Positions 6,730 through 14,541 are shown, counted from the first letter of the stretch. The stretch: 17,138 nucleotides of DNA from Acidimicrobiaceae bacterium (GCA_003453695.1 DMNK01000107.1:16861-33998), one strand, 5' to 3'. Notes: generated from the sequence alone by a model not told the origin. Program-made: numbers and translations.

Positions 6730-7500
6730 TCAGGCGGCCGAAGTGGACGACGCCGCGGCGCGCCGGGGAGGCAACGGCGGCGGTGGGAGTGACGAGGGCC
6801 CGGCCGGCGGTGACGCCTCCACCGAGGCCACCTCTGAGCCGCCCACCACCCCGTGGCGCTTGGCGTAGCGGTCGATGTACTCCTGGGTGGTGAGCGTTCG
6901 GATCTCGAACATCAACTCGTCGGTCAGCACCCGAAGCGCCATGGGGTCGGCGGCGTCGGCGCGCTCGTAGCGCGACACGTCGAGCGGGGGGCCGAACCGC
7001 ACCGTCACCTGCTTGAAGGGCCTGGGCAGGTTGGAGCCGGGGTGCTGCACCTCGGAGGTCCCGACCAACCCCACGGGGACGACCGGCACCCTGCACCCGA
7101 TGGCCAGGCGCGCCACACCGGTGTGCCCTCGATAGAGCCGGCCGTCCGGCGAGCGGGTCCCCTCCGGGTAGATGCCGAGCACCCCGCCGGACTCGAGCAC
7201 GTCACGCGCCGCCGCCAACGCCCGCTCCGAGGCGCTCCCGCCCTCGCGCCGCATGGGGATCTGCCCCACCGCCCGGAAGAACCACGCCGTCTTCCACGAG
7301 TCGAAGTACTCGGCCTTGGCCACGAACGTGACGCGCCTGCGGACGACGAGCGGAAGGAAGAAGGAGTCGAGGAAGCTCACGTGGTTGGGGGCGAGCACCA
7401 CGGGCCCCGTCGCCGGGATCTGCGACGCGCCCTCCACCCGCACCCGCCACAACAGGCGGAAGATAGGCGTGAGCAGGATCTTCACCACCCAGTAGACCAC
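6730..7500 (-). CDS. plsC: 1-acyl-sn-glycerol-3-phosphate acyltransferase (PlsC family)
   Basis: This enzyme acylates lysophosphatidic acid to phosphatidic acid, or a related lyso-lipid, at the inner membrane face. The 256-aa protein has an N-terminal membrane-associating stretch (3-18), the catalytic NHVSFLD (39-45, HX4D with His40 and Asp45), a middle block GQIPMRREGG (79-88), the acyl-acceptor motif EGTRS (113-117) and the hydrophobic VPVVPVGLVG (138-147). The last ~30 residues are a Pro/Ser/Ala-rich tail outside the conserved domain. The GTG start is supported by a TAGCGT 6 nt upstream. It is divergent from a TetR gene with a candidate operator between them. The exact acceptor is not certain, because several PlsC paralogues are common in actinobacteria. 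Confidence 0.88.
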   Translation of the reverse strand: MVYWVVKILLTPIFRLLWRVRVEGASQIPATGPVVLAPNHVSFLDSFFLPLVVRRRVTFVAKAEYFDSWKTAWFFRAVGQIPMRREGGSASERALAAARDVLESGGVLGIYPEGTRSPDGRLYRGHTGVARLAIGCRVPVVPVGLVGTSEVQHPGSNLPRPFKQVTVRFGPPLDVSRYERADAADPMALRVLTDELMFEIRTLTTQEYIDRYAKRHGVVGGSEVASVEASPPAGPSSLPPPPLPPRRAAASSTSAA

Positions 7501-7506
7501 CCCACG

Positions 7507-7512
7507 ACGCTA
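7507..7512 (-). promoter_or_regulatory. -10 element of leaderless plsC promoter
   Basis: TAGCGT on the minus strand ends 6 nt before the acyltransferase GTG. There is no Shine-Dalgarno, and transcription would start at or next to the GTG. Confidence 0.55.
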
Positions 7513-7549
7513 CCGCGCCGTCCACGACGCGAGAACGGCCGATGGTCCC

Positions 7550-7578
7550 TGTTCGCGCCGCGTTCACATTCGCGAACA
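7550..7578. promoter_or_regulatory. Inverted repeat, candidate TetR operator
   Basis: Perfect 8-bp arms TGTTCGCG (7550-7557) and CGCGAACA (7571-7578) are separated by 13 bp. The spacer holds a further GTTC half-site at 7562, 11 bp from the first. It sits between the divergent plsC-like and TetR genes, where an autoregulatory TetR site would be expected. Binding is inferred from position and symmetry only. Confidence 0.5.
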
Positions 7579-7633
7579 CCGGCCCGAAGGTGCCCGACTG
7601 GCGCCATCACCGGGGCCGCCACACGGCGATTGC

Positions 7634-7639
7634 TAGGGT
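7634..7639 (+). promoter_or_regulatory. -10 element of leaderless tetR-family promoter
   Basis: TAGGGT ends 7 nt before the GTG at 7647, with no Shine-Dalgarno. It decides the start codon, since the frame is open further upstream. Confidence 0.6.
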
Positions 7640-7646
7640 CGCACAG

Positions 7647-8267
7647 GTGGCACGTCGTCTCACCGCTCGTGGTCAGCGGCGCCGACAGCAGCTGCTCGAG
7701 CTCTCCGCTCATCTCTTCGCCACCCAGGGCTATCACCCCACGTCGGTGGCCGACGTCGTCGAGGGCCTCGGCGTGGGCAAAGGCGTCTTCTACTGGTACT
7801 TCGCCTCGAAGGAGGAGCTGTTCCTCCAGATCCTTGCCGACGCCCAGCGCGACCTGCGCCGGGCCCAGCGCCAAGCCATCGCCGACGAGCCGGATCCGGT
7901 GCGGCGCATCGAGTCGGGCATCCGCACGGCCGTGACGTGGTTGTCGGTCAACCGTCACCTCTTCGTCCTTCTCGAGTTCGCTCGCACCGAGGAACGCTTC
8001 GCCCCGCTCATCCGCCAAGGCGAGGAGCAGGCGGTGGCCGACGCCCTGCCTCACGTGAAGGCCGGGATGGACGCCGGGCTCATCCGCCGTGAGGACCCGC
8101 TCGTCGTGGCGCACGCCATCTTGGGGGTGACCGACCAGCTCGCCCGGGTCCTCGTCCTCGAGAAGGGGCGGCCGGCCGACGAGGTCGCCGACGGTGCCGT
8201 CGCCTTCTGCCTGGGCGGCATCCTCGCTCCCGCCGCTGCGCAACGTCGTCTGGGCCGGACTGGTTGA
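7647..8267 (+). CDS. TetR/AcrR-family transcriptional regulator
   Basis: This is a DNA-binding regulator with an N-terminal TetR helix-turn-helix. Residues about 14-60 hold QQLLELSAHLFATQGY, then TSVADVVEGLGVGKGVFYWYF and ASKEELF, the classic pattern. The rest is an all-helical ligand and dimer domain. The frame is open back to 7542, but the GTG at 7647 (206 aa) is preferred because it starts about 20 residues before the HTH, like typical TetR proteins, and a TAGGGT lies 7 nt before it. The ligand is unknown. The divergent acyltransferase gene and the inverted repeat between them suggest control of lipid metabolism, which is inference. Confidence 0.9.
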   Translation: MARRLTARGQRRRQQLLELSAHLFATQGYHPTSVADVVEGLGVGKGVFYWYFASKEELFLQILADAQRDLRRAQRQAIADEPDPVRRIESGIRTAVTWLSVNRHLFVLLEFARTEERFAPLIRQGEEQAVADALPHVKAGMDAGLIRREDPLVVAHAILGVTDQLARVLVLEKGRPADEVADGAVAFCLGGILAPAAAQRRLGRTG

Positions 8268-8355
8268 CTCCCGTGGCGGACCAGCCCCCACGATCCACGG
8301 GGCCTGCCAGAGTCGTTCAGGACCTCCACAGATTTCTCTGGTGCGATCCGCCTCG

Positions 8356-9543
8356 ATGACCCTGTCGACCCCGCCTCGGCGCACCACTCCCGCCCGGCGC
8401 ACGAGCCCCTACCGGGCCGGGCCCGAGCGCCGGGGCGGGCCCCGGAGCGAAGCAAGGCCCCGAGGCCGGGGCGGGCCCCCGCGCCGGGGACCCTCCAGTC
8501 CGCCGCAGCGGCGATCGCCGCCGCCTCTCGGCTCCCGGGCTCGGACGGCTCGTGCCGAGACGCTCCGACGTCGGCGCCGAGTCGTACGGATCCTGCTCGT
8601 GGCGCTAACCCTGTACGTCGTCATCCGCGTGGCCGCCTCGGAAGGCGGCAAGTCGAAAGGAGCGGCATCGGCAGCAGCCGGGACGAATACCGACGCGAGA
8701 ACAGGCACAGCCGTCAACGCCCACGTGTTCGCCAACGGCGCCTGCCAGGCGTTCGCACCGACGCGCGGAGACAAGAACACGACGGTGTTCCTCGACGCCG
8801 GCCACGGGGGCCTCGACCCGGGCGCCCTGGGCACCACCGAGTCGGGGCAGAGTGTGAGCGAAGCATCCCTCACCCTGCCCATGGAGCTCGACGCCATGAC
8901 GCTGCTCCGGGCGGACGGATACCGGGTGGTGGTGTCGCGTACCTCCGACACCAACGTGCTGCGGCTCGGCCCACAGGACGTCTCGGGTGAGGAACTGAGC
9001 CTGCAGGGCGCCCATGACGACGTGGCGGCGCGCGCCGTCTGCGCCGACGACGCCGGAGCGGCGGTGCTGGTCGGCATCTATCTCGACGCCGGCGCCAGCG
9101 CCAGCAACGCCGGCAGCCTGGCCGCTTACGACAGCGCCCGATCGTTCGCGGCACAGAACCAGCAGCTCGCCGCCGTGGTCGAAGGGGACGTGCTGTCGGC
9201 GATGAACACTCACGGGTGGCAGATCCCGAATGCGGGCGTCGTGCCCGACAGTCAGGTGGGCTCGGTGTCGGGCAACCCGGACCGAGGTGGCATCGCCGCC
9301 GAGGCCGCCGACTACGGGCACCTGCTCATGCTGGGCCCGGAACAGGCCGGCTACTTCTCCACCCCCAGCACCATGCCGGGCACCGTGGTCGAGCCGCTGT
9401 TCATCACCGACCCGTTCGAGGCCACGATCGCCGCCAGCGCCGCCGGTCAACAGGCCGTGGCTGCCGGCGTGGCCCAGGCGGTCGAGCAGTTCCTGTCGCC
9501 GGCGAAGAAGACCACGCCGACGACGGCCACCGCCGTCCGCTGA
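8356..9543 (+). CDS. Membrane-anchored N-acetylmuramoyl-L-alanine amidase-like protein (amidase_3)
   Basis: The amidase_3 fold normally cleaves the amide bond between MurNAc and L-Ala in peptidoglycan with a zinc ion. The 395-aa protein has a disordered Arg/Pro/Gly-rich cytoplasmic tail (1-75), one transmembrane segment (about 76-94) and an extracellular amidase domain. That domain has VFLDAGHGGLDPG (144-156, zinc His150), Glu169 and VVEPLFITDPFEA (344-356, catalytic Glu346). The usual third zinc ligand, His in a SIHANA-like motif, is Tyr242 here (VGIYLDAG), so activity is doubtful. The ATG at 8356 is chosen. A GTG at 8341 with CAGATT 6 nt upstream is an alternative start. The frame also extends into the tetR-family gene, which is unlikely to be coding. 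Confidence 0.82.
   Translation: MTLSTPPRRTTPARRTSPYRAGPERRGGPRSEARPRGRGGPPRRGPSSPPQRRSPPPLGSRARTARAETLRRRRRVVRILLVALTLYVVIRVAASEGGKSKGAASAAAGTNTDARTGTAVNAHVFANGACQAFAPTRGDKNTTVFLDAGHGGLDPGALGTTESGQSVSEASLTLPMELDAMTLLRADGYRVVVSRTSDTNVLRLGPQDVSGEELSLQGAHDDVAARAVCADDAGAAVLVGIYLDAGASASNAGSLAAYDSARSFAAQNQQLAAVVEGDVLSAMNTHGWQIPNAGVVPDSQVGSVSGNPDRGGIAAEAADYGHLLMLGPEQAGYFSTPSTMPGTVVEPLFITDPFEATIAASAAGQQAVAAGVAQAVEQFLSPAKKTTPTTATAVR
8429..8479. repeat. GC-rich palindromic direct repeat inside the amidase 5' coding region
   Basis: A 15-bp core (GCCGGGGCGGGCCCC) occurs at 8429-8443 and 8465-8479, 36 bp apart. The two copies flank GGAGCGAAGCAAGG. Copy one contains a perfect 7-bp inverted repeat (CCGGGGC/GCCCCGG). 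The block resembles the palindromic GAGCGAAGCGAG-type elements found between genes in high-GC genomes. Here it is translated into an Arg/Gly/Pro-rich tail. Confidence 0.6.
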
Positions 9544-9561
9544 GCGCAGCCGGGAGGACTC

Positions 9562-10800
9562 CTACTGCAGCTTCGTCAGAGTGCGGCGCAGGTTGCGCAC
9601 TGCCTGGCCGATGCGCTTCTCGTTCTCGATGAGCGCGAAGCGCACGTGCCCGTCGCCGCCGGGGCCGAAGCCGACTCCGGGCGAGGTGGCCACCTCGGCC
9701 TCAGACACGAGGTGCGAGGCGAACTCGAGGGAACCCATCTCCCGGTAGGGCTCGGGAATGGGGGCCCACACGAACATGGTGCCGAGCGGCCGGGTCACCG
9801 ACCAGCCGATCCGGTTGAGCCCGTCGCACAAGGCGTCACGGCGCGCCATGTAGGTGGCGTTGACCTCCTTCGGGTACTCCGGCGCCTCGTTCATTGCCAC
9901 GATGGCGGCGATCTGGATCGGCTGGAACGAGCCGTAGTCGAGGTAGCTCTTCAGCTTGGTGAGCGCGGAGACCACCTCGCGGTTCCCCACCAAAAAGGCG
10001 ATGCGCCAGCCGGCCATCGAGAAGGACTTCGTCATCGAGTACAGCTCGACGGCCACGTCCTTGGCACCCGGTACCTGCAGGATGGAGGGTGGCTGATAGC
10101 CGTCGAAGGAGATGTCGGCGTAGGCGAAGTCGTGCACGAGCACCACGTCATGCTCGCGGGCGAAGTCGACCAGCCGGGTCATCCAGGGCAGATCGACGCA
10201 CGTGGTGGTCGGGTTGTGCGGGAAGGAGAGCACGATCACCCGTGGCTTGGGCCAGGCCGAGCCCCACGATTCCATCAGGTTGTCGAAGAACGACTCCGAG
10301 GCCGACATCGAGTCGCTCGAGGCACCCGAGGCGCTCGAGTCGCCCTGACCGGCGCCGCCGGTCTCGCCCAGGCGGACCTGGCGCACCTCGGCGCCGGCGA
10401 AGAGCGGGGCATAGATGTGGATGGGGTACGACGGCGAGGGGACGAGGGCGCTGTCACCGGGCCCGAGCAGCACCCACATGAGGTGCGACAGGCCCTCCTT
10501 GGCGCCAATGGTGGTGACGACCTCCGTCTCAGGGTCGAGGTCGACGCCGAAACGGCGCAAGTACAGCGACGAGATGGCCTGACGCAGCTTGGGGATGCCG
10601 CGGCTGGCGGAGTAGCGGTGGTTTCGGGGGTTGCGCGCCGCTTCGACGAGCTTGTCGACCGCCACCGCGGGTGACGGGATGTCCGGGTTGCCGAATCCCA
10701 GGTCGATGACGTCCCTTCCGGCGCGACGGGCGGCCAGCTTCAGCGCGTCGATGTGCGCGAAGACGTAGGGAGGCAGCCCGTTGATGCGGCGGAATTCCAT
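9562..10800 (-). CDS. alaC: PLP-dependent aminotransferase, AlaC-like (glutamate-pyruvate type)
   Basis: This is a fold-type I, class I/II aminotransferase, closest by motif to AlaC, which makes alanine from pyruvate and glutamate in the cytoplasm. Its 412 residues show [12 protein letters not shown] near the N-terminus, DLGFGNPD (33-40), [12 protein letters not shown] (121-132), FPHNPTT (193-199, Asn196), VHDFAYAD (222-229, Asp224 and Tyr227), the PLP lysine Lys258 in [13 protein letters not shown] (254-266) and the C-terminal HVRFALIE with the carboxylate-binding Arg. A Gly/Ser/Ala-rich insert at about 146-168 is unusual. The ATG follows a TAACCT by 6 nt. It is the last gene of a seven-gene minus-strand run but may have its own promoter. 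Specificity for Ala rather than LL-diaminopimelate is inferred. Confidence 0.87.
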   Translation of the reverse strand: MEFRRINGLPPYVFAHIDALKLAARRAGRDVIDLGFGNPDIPSPAVAVDKLVEAARNPRNHRYSASRGIPKLRQAISSLYLRRFGVDLDPETEVVTTIGAKEGLSHLMWVLLGPGDSALVPSPSYPIHIYAPLFAGAEVRQVRLGETGGAGQGDSSASGASSDSMSASESFFDNLMESWGSAWPKPRVIVLSFPHNPTTTCVDLPWMTRLVDFAREHDVVLVHDFAYADISFDGYQPPSILQVPGAKDVAVELYSMTKSFSMAGWRIAFLVGNREVVSALTKLKSYLDYGSFQPIQIAAIVAMNEAPEYPKEVNATYMARRDALCDGLNRIGWSVTRPLGTMFVWAPIPEPYREMGSLEFASHLVSEAEVATSPGVGFGPGGDGHVRFALIENEKRIGQAVRNLRRTLTKLQ

Positions 10801-10806
10801 CGAGGA

Positions 10807-10812
10807 AGGTTA
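10807..10812 (-). promoter_or_regulatory. -10 element of leaderless aminotransferase promoter
   Basis: TAACCT on the minus strand ends 6 nt before the ATG at 10800, in the 29-bp gap after the upstream gene. There is no Shine-Dalgarno. It would allow expression independent of the upstream operon. Confidence 0.5.
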
Positions 10813-10829
10813 CCGCCCAAGGCAGGGAT

Positions 10830-11534
10830 TCAGTCCCGGTCGAGCTCCCCGCGCATGGCGGCCGCTTCGGCGAGCACCTCCGGCGGGACCGGCCACGCAC
10901 ACACCGCCCACGTGGCGCCGGCGCGGTCGATCTCCTCCAGCCACTCGAGCAGGGGCGGCAGCTCAGCGGGAACGGGGCCCGCCCAGGTCACCTCGGTGCG
11001 CGGGGCCAAAGCGGCGACCGCCGAAGGCTGGGCCCCCCACAGATTGAGCGCCACGCCGAGCTCGGCGGCCAGCTGGCTGGTGGCGGGCGACCCACCGCCC
11101 ACCCACACTCGAATCCCGGCGTCGCGCAAGAGCCGACCTACGGCGCGCAGCTGCAGGCGCCGCCGATCGGCCGGCGTGTAGGCGATCCCGTAGGCCAGGT
11201 TCTCGGGCGCGCTCTCGGAGTCACCCGTGCCGAGCCCGGCGACGAGACGCCCCGGCGCCATGCGCTCGAGAGAGAGCAGTTCGGCGAGCAGCACGTCGTC
11301 GGGCACGAGACCCACCCGCGCCACGAGCGTGCCCAGCGCGATCCGGTTCGTCACGGCGGCAACGGCACCGAGCAAGGGGAACGCCGAAAGCGCCGGCCGC
11401 TCGGGCTGGCCCAGGGGCCACAGGTGGTCGAAGACGAACACCCCGTGGAGGCCGAGCACCTCGGCCTGCCGGGCCGCCTCGAGGGCGGCCTGAGCGTCGG
11501 AGCGGAACGAGGGGAGGGTGATGCCGATCCGCAC
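10830..11534 (-). CDS. Short LLM-class (luciferase-like) flavin or F420 oxidoreductase
   Basis: This 234-aa protein begins with the luciferase-like barrel start MRIGITLPSF, then AEVLGLHGVFVFDHLWP (24-40), TNRIALGTLVARV (62-74), ERMAPGRLVAGLGTGDS (89-105) and VWVGGGSP (143-150). These match LLM-class monooxygenases and F420-dependent dehydrogenases, which use FMN or F420 to oxidise small molecules. The length is well below the usual 290-350, mainly because the second half of the barrel is shortened, so activity is open. The GTG lies 11 bp after the glucokinase gene, so the two are likely co-transcribed. The substrate cannot be told. Confidence 0.78.
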   Translation of the reverse strand: MRIGITLPSFRSDAQAALEAARQAEVLGLHGVFVFDHLWPLGQPERPALSAFPLLGAVAAVTNRIALGTLVARVGLVPDDVLLAELLSLERMAPGRLVAGLGTGDSESAPENLAYGIAYTPADRRRLQLRAVGRLLRDAGIRVWVGGGSPATSQLAAELGVALNLWGAQPSAVAALAPRTEVTWAGPVPAELPPLLEWLEEIDRAGATWAVCAWPVPPEVLAEAAAMRGELDRD

Positions 11535-11545
11535 CGATGAGCCCG

Positions 11546-12598
11546 TCAGATGCCGGCGCCCCGCCGATGGCCGAGCCCGGCCGCGTAGCGGTCGTCGTCG
11601 CGGGCGACGAGGGCGGCACCCACGGCACCGGCCTGCTCCCCCATGACCGCCGCCACGATGGGAATTTCCGGACGCCGGTCGGCACCCTCGAGCATCTCCG
11701 TGAAGCCCGCCCGCACGGCGTCGAGGAACAGGGGCATGACGGGCACCATCCCTCCGCCCATCACGATGACCTCAGGGTCGAGGACGAGGGCCAGATTGGA
11801 CAGCCCGACGGCGATCCACCACCCCAATTCGTCCAGGACCGCCTGGGCCTCTTCGTCTCCGCCCGCTGCCGCCGCCGTGACGTGCTCGCCCCGCACGGCG
11901 TCGGGATCGTCGCCGGCCATGTGCACGACGGCGCCGAGACGTCCGGCGTGCGCCGCCTCCCTGGCCAGGCGGGCCAGCCCGCTGCCCGAGGCGAAGCGCT
12001 CCCAACAGCCGCGCTTGCCGCACGTGCAGCGCGGGCCCGACGGGTCCACCACCATGTGACCGATCTCGCCGGCGAAGCCCTGGGCGCCGCGCATGACGCG
12101 CCCGTCGCACACGATTCCGCCACCGATGCCGGTGCCCAGGGTCACCATCAAGGCGTGCCGGCGCCCGACGGCAGCCCCGAGCACCCATTCGGCGACGGCG
12201 GCGCAGGTGGCGTCGTTGTCGGCCACCACCGGCATGCCCACTCGTCGCTGCACCATCTGTGCCACGTCGAGGTCGTCGCCGGCGGGGAGGTTGGGGGCCA
12301 ACCGGAGCCGGCCCGTGTCGTCGACGAGCCCCGGCATCCCGATGCCGAGCGAGCTGGCCGGTCCGAGGTCCGCCCCCTCCAGGCCCACTTGCAGCTCGGA
12401 GGCCAGCTCGGCCATCAGCGCAACCAGGGCGTGGGCGGCAGCGGGATGGCCGGCAGCGGAGGGCCCGGGATGGGAGCTGGCCCGTACCGCCTGCCCCACC
12501 ACGGTGCCGTCGGCGTCGAGGGCGAGGCCGAGCATCTTGGTGCCCCCCACGTCGATGCCGAGGGTGACCGGCGGCGGGCCGGACGAGGACGTGACCAC
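11546..12598 (-). CDS. glk: ROK-family glucokinase
   Basis: This cytoplasmic sugar kinase probably phosphorylates glucose to glucose 6-phosphate with ATP. The 350-aa protein has the phosphate motif DVGGTKM (16-22), GIGMPGLVD (86-94), the catalytic VADNDA (125-130, Asp129), LGTGIGGG (154-161) and the ROK zinc site GEIGH plus CTCGKRGCWE (177-181 and 191-200; His181, Cys191, Cys193, Cys198). The end of the fold has VMGGGMVP. The frame is open much further upstream, through the SRPBCC gene, but the GTG at 12598, 23 nt after that gene's stop, starts just before the first ROK strand. It matches GlkA-type actinobacterial glucokinases; another hexose or N-acetyl-sugar substrate is possible. Confidence 0.88.
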   Translation of the reverse strand: MVTSSSGPPPVTLGIDVGGTKMLGLALDADGTVVGQAVRASSHPGPSAAGHPAAAHALVALMAELASELQVGLEGADLGPASSLGIGMPGLVDDTGRLRLAPNLPAGDDLDVAQMVQRRVGMPVVADNDATCAAVAEWVLGAAVGRRHALMVTLGTGIGGGIVCDGRVMRGAQGFAGEIGHMVVDPSGPRCTCGKRGCWERFASGSGLARLAREAAHAGRLGAVVHMAGDDPDAVRGEHVTAAAAGGDEEAQAVLDELGWWIAVGLSNLALVLDPEVIVMGGGMVPVMPLFLDAVRAGFTEMLEGADRRPEIPIVAAVMGEQAGAVGAALVARDDDRYAAGLGHRRGAGI

Positions 12599-12621
12599 GG
12601 CGAGCTCGGTGCCCGCCAGGC

Positions 12622-13083
12622 TCAGGTGTGAAGCGAGGACTCGACCCGGACCTTGAGCTCCTGCAGGGCGGTGTGCATGATCCGGCTCTGGGCCCGGCGC
12701 TTGATGAACCCGGGGAGCGGCACCCGCAGCCCGATGTCCAAGGTATAGGTGACCTCGGTGCCGCCGTCGGGCGCCGGGTCGAAGCGATAGGAGCCGTCGA
12801 GCTTGGAGGTCAGGTCGCCGGCCGTCTGGTTCCACGCCAACTGCCGGGGCGATCCGGAGTAGTCGTAGGCCAGGGTGTAGCTCGTGCTCCGTCCGAAGGC
12901 GCCCACCCGCCAGCTGACCTCGAGGGGCCGGCCCTCCACGTCGCGGCTGTCCACGGTGACCTGCTTGATGTCGGCGGCCCACTCCGGGTAGCGCTCGACG
13001 TCGCTGATCACGGCGAAGCACTGCTCAGGGGGAGCCGACACGACCATGTGCATGACCATGTGCTCGGTGGCCTGTTCCGCCAC
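12622..13083 (-). CDS. SRPBCC (START/polyketide cyclase-like) family protein
   Basis: This is a small 153-aa helix-grip protein with a hydrophobic cavity, of the type that binds lipids or other apolar ligands. After a short lead come SAPPEQCFAVISDVERYPEWAAD (16-38), VSWRVGAFGRS, LDGSYRFDPAPDGGTEVTYTLDI (95-117) and a long C-terminal helix. That is the full SRPBCC outline with no catalytic motif. The GTG start has a good Shine-Dalgarno (AGGAG, 13091-13095) 7 nt upstream, in contrast with the leaderless genes. From memory, a similar protein (Rv2185c) lies near pimB' in M. tuberculosis, so a role around phospholipid or mannolipid synthesis is a guess. Confidence 0.85.
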   Translation of the reverse strand: MAEQATEHMVMHMVVSAPPEQCFAVISDVERYPEWAADIKQVTVDSRDVEGRPLEVSWRVGAFGRSTSYTLAYDYSGSPRQLAWNQTAGDLTSKLDGSYRFDPAPDGGTEVTYTLDIGLRVPLPGFIKRRAQSRIMHTALQELKVRVESSLHT

Positions 13084-13122
13084 GTGACCGCTCCTGTCCG
13101 CTTGTCGGGCCGCCCGGCCGGT

Positions 13123-14274
13123 TCAGCCTGGCACGTCGCCCAGGGCGGCAGCCAGCCTAGGGGCGAGCCGGTCGTAGTCGAAGAACTGCTCCGCTCTCCG
13201 ACGGGCGGCCTCCCCCATGAGCCGGCGCCGCTCGTGGTCGGACAGCAGTGCCCGCACGGCGGCGGCGACGGCGCGCCACTGCGCCGGATCGTCCACGACC
13301 AGCCCGGTCTCACCTGCGGCGACGGCCTCGTCGGACCCGCCGCTCCGCCCGGCCACCTGGGCCACCCCGGTGGCGGCTGCCTCCAGGAAGACGATGCCGA
13401 AGCCCTCTTGCTCGAGGCCGGCCCAGCGGTTGCGACACGGCATCACGAACAGATCGGCGCAGCCGTACAGGGCCGGCAGGTCCTCGCCGGGCACCCGGCC
13501 GAGCAGGCGCGCCGCCACGCCCAGACGCCGGGCCACGGCCTCGAGACGGCTGCGGTCCCTGCCCTCTCCGCCGATCACGACGAGCAGCTCGGGGAAGTCC
13601 GTGGCCATCGAGGCGGCGGCCTGCAGCACCATGTCGAAGCCCTTGCGCCGCACCAGTCGACTCACCCCCAGCACGACCAGGGCATCGTCGGCGAGACCGA
13701 AACGCCGGCGGGCGGCGGTGCGTGCCGCTGCACCCAGGGGGACGAAGCGCGCTGTGTCGACGCCGGGCGGGACCTCAACCACAGGCGGCAGGCGACCTCT
13801 CGTGGCCCGGCGGGCCTCGGCGGCCGGATAGTGCCCGGCGCAAACCGCCAGACGTGCCCGGCGTACCACGCTCGACAGTGCGGATCGGCTGCCCGGCAAC
13901 CTGCCGGGCACCGTCACCTCGGCACCGTGGAGGACCACGGCGTAGGGCAACCCCACGGCGGGGGCAGCCAGGCCGAGTGGAAGGGCCGGGTCGACGACGA
14001 GGAACGACGCGCCTGTCTCCTCGGCACGCCGCCGGATCAGGCGGAGGGTGGCGGGGGTCGGCAACAGCATGTCGGCGGGGGCCCGCACCACCTCGATACC
14101 GGCCTCGGCGGCCTTTGCGTCGAAGGCGGCGGCCTCGGCGTGGGAGCTCGTCGTCAGCACCGAGAAGGAGGCGGGGTCGAGGCGGCGCCACAGCTCCCAC
14201 AGGTAGACCTGGATCCCTCCCACCTTGGGGGGGAAGTCGTTGGTGACGAGCAGATGCTTGACGGGCGCCGTCAC
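13123..14274 (-). CDS. pimB: GT4-family glycosyltransferase, PimB'-like phosphatidylinositol mannoside mannosyltransferase
   Basis: This 383-aa GT-B glycosyltransferase is closest by motif to mycobacterial PimB', which adds the second mannose to phosphatidylinositol monomannoside at the cytoplasmic membrane face with GDP-mannose. Visible are LLVTNDFPPKVGGIQ (8-22), the glycine-rich acceptor loop typical of PimB', HGAEVTVP (116-123), the sugar-nucleotide pocket VSRLVRRKGFD (204-214) and the E-x7-E motif with Glu290 and Glu298 (EGFGIVFLE). The GTG at 14274 overlaps the stop of the upstream small Cys protein by 3 bp. The frame extends upstream through that gene but is not coding there. Other GT4 enzymes are possible, so the lipid substrate is inferred. 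Confidence 0.84.
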   Translation of the reverse strand: MTAPVKHLLVTNDFPPKVGGIQVYLWELWRRLDPASFSVLTTSSHAEAAAFDAKAAEAGIEVVRAPADMLLPTPATLRLIRRRAEETGASFLVVDPALPLGLAAPAVGLPYAVVLHGAEVTVPGRLPGSRSALSSVVRRARLAVCAGHYPAAEARRATRGRLPPVVEVPPGVDTARFVPLGAAARTAARRRFGLADDALVVLGVSRLVRRKGFDMVLQAAASMATDFPELLVVIGGEGRDRSRLEAVARRLGVAARLLGRVPGEDLPALYGCADLFVMPCRNRWAGLEQEGFGIVFLEAAATGVAQVAGRSGGSDEAVAAGETGLVVDDPAQWRAVAAAVRALLSDHERRRLMGEAARRRAEQFFDYDRLAPRLAAALGDVPG

Positions 14275-14513
14275 CCGGCGGCGAGCCCGCCGTGGCGCAA
14301 GATGCTGCACCGGTGGGTGCGGCTGGCGAAGCGCAGCGCCGGCACGAGACCGGCCCTCGCCAGCATGCGCACGGCGCGGGCCTCCTCGGCGTCGATGACC
14401 ACGGCGTCGTCGGGCTCTCGGCCCAGCACGAAACTCACCAGGCAATCGTCGCAGGCATCGGTTTCCTGCAGCGCACACTCGTCACAGCTGATGGCGATGG
14501 TCGGGCCGGCCAT
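14271..14513 (-). CDS. Small four-cysteine protein, uncharacterised
   Basis: I do not recognise a function. The 80-aa protein has two CxxC pairs close together near the N-terminus (Cys10/Cys13 and Cys21/Cys24 in SCDECALQETDACDDCLVSF), which would make a zinc or iron-sulphur site. An acidic stretch follows, then VRMLARAGLVPALRFA, and near the end another Cys (THRCSILRHGG). The ATG at 14513 starts just before the Cys pairs. The stop overlaps the glycosyltransferase GTG, so the two are translationally coupled. The coupling suggests a role tied to that enzyme or its operon. Confidence 0.7.
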   Translation of the reverse strand: MAGPTIAISCDECALQETDACDDCLVSFVLGREPDDAVVIDAEEARAVRMLARAGLVPALRFASRTHRCSILRHGGLAAG

Positions 14514-14541
14514 GTCGCACCCCCTGGGTCGGGCGCGGGGA

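Noticed and set aside
7542..7646. N-terminal extension of the TetR-family gene from 7542
   Set aside because: The extension would run through the candidate operator and the -10 hexamer. The GTG at 7647 gives the normal TetR length before the HTH.
8194..8355. Amidase start at 8194 inside the tetR-family gene
   Set aside because: It would overlap the tetR-like gene by 74 bp in another frame and adds no recognisable signal sequence. Starts at 8341 or 8356 fit better.
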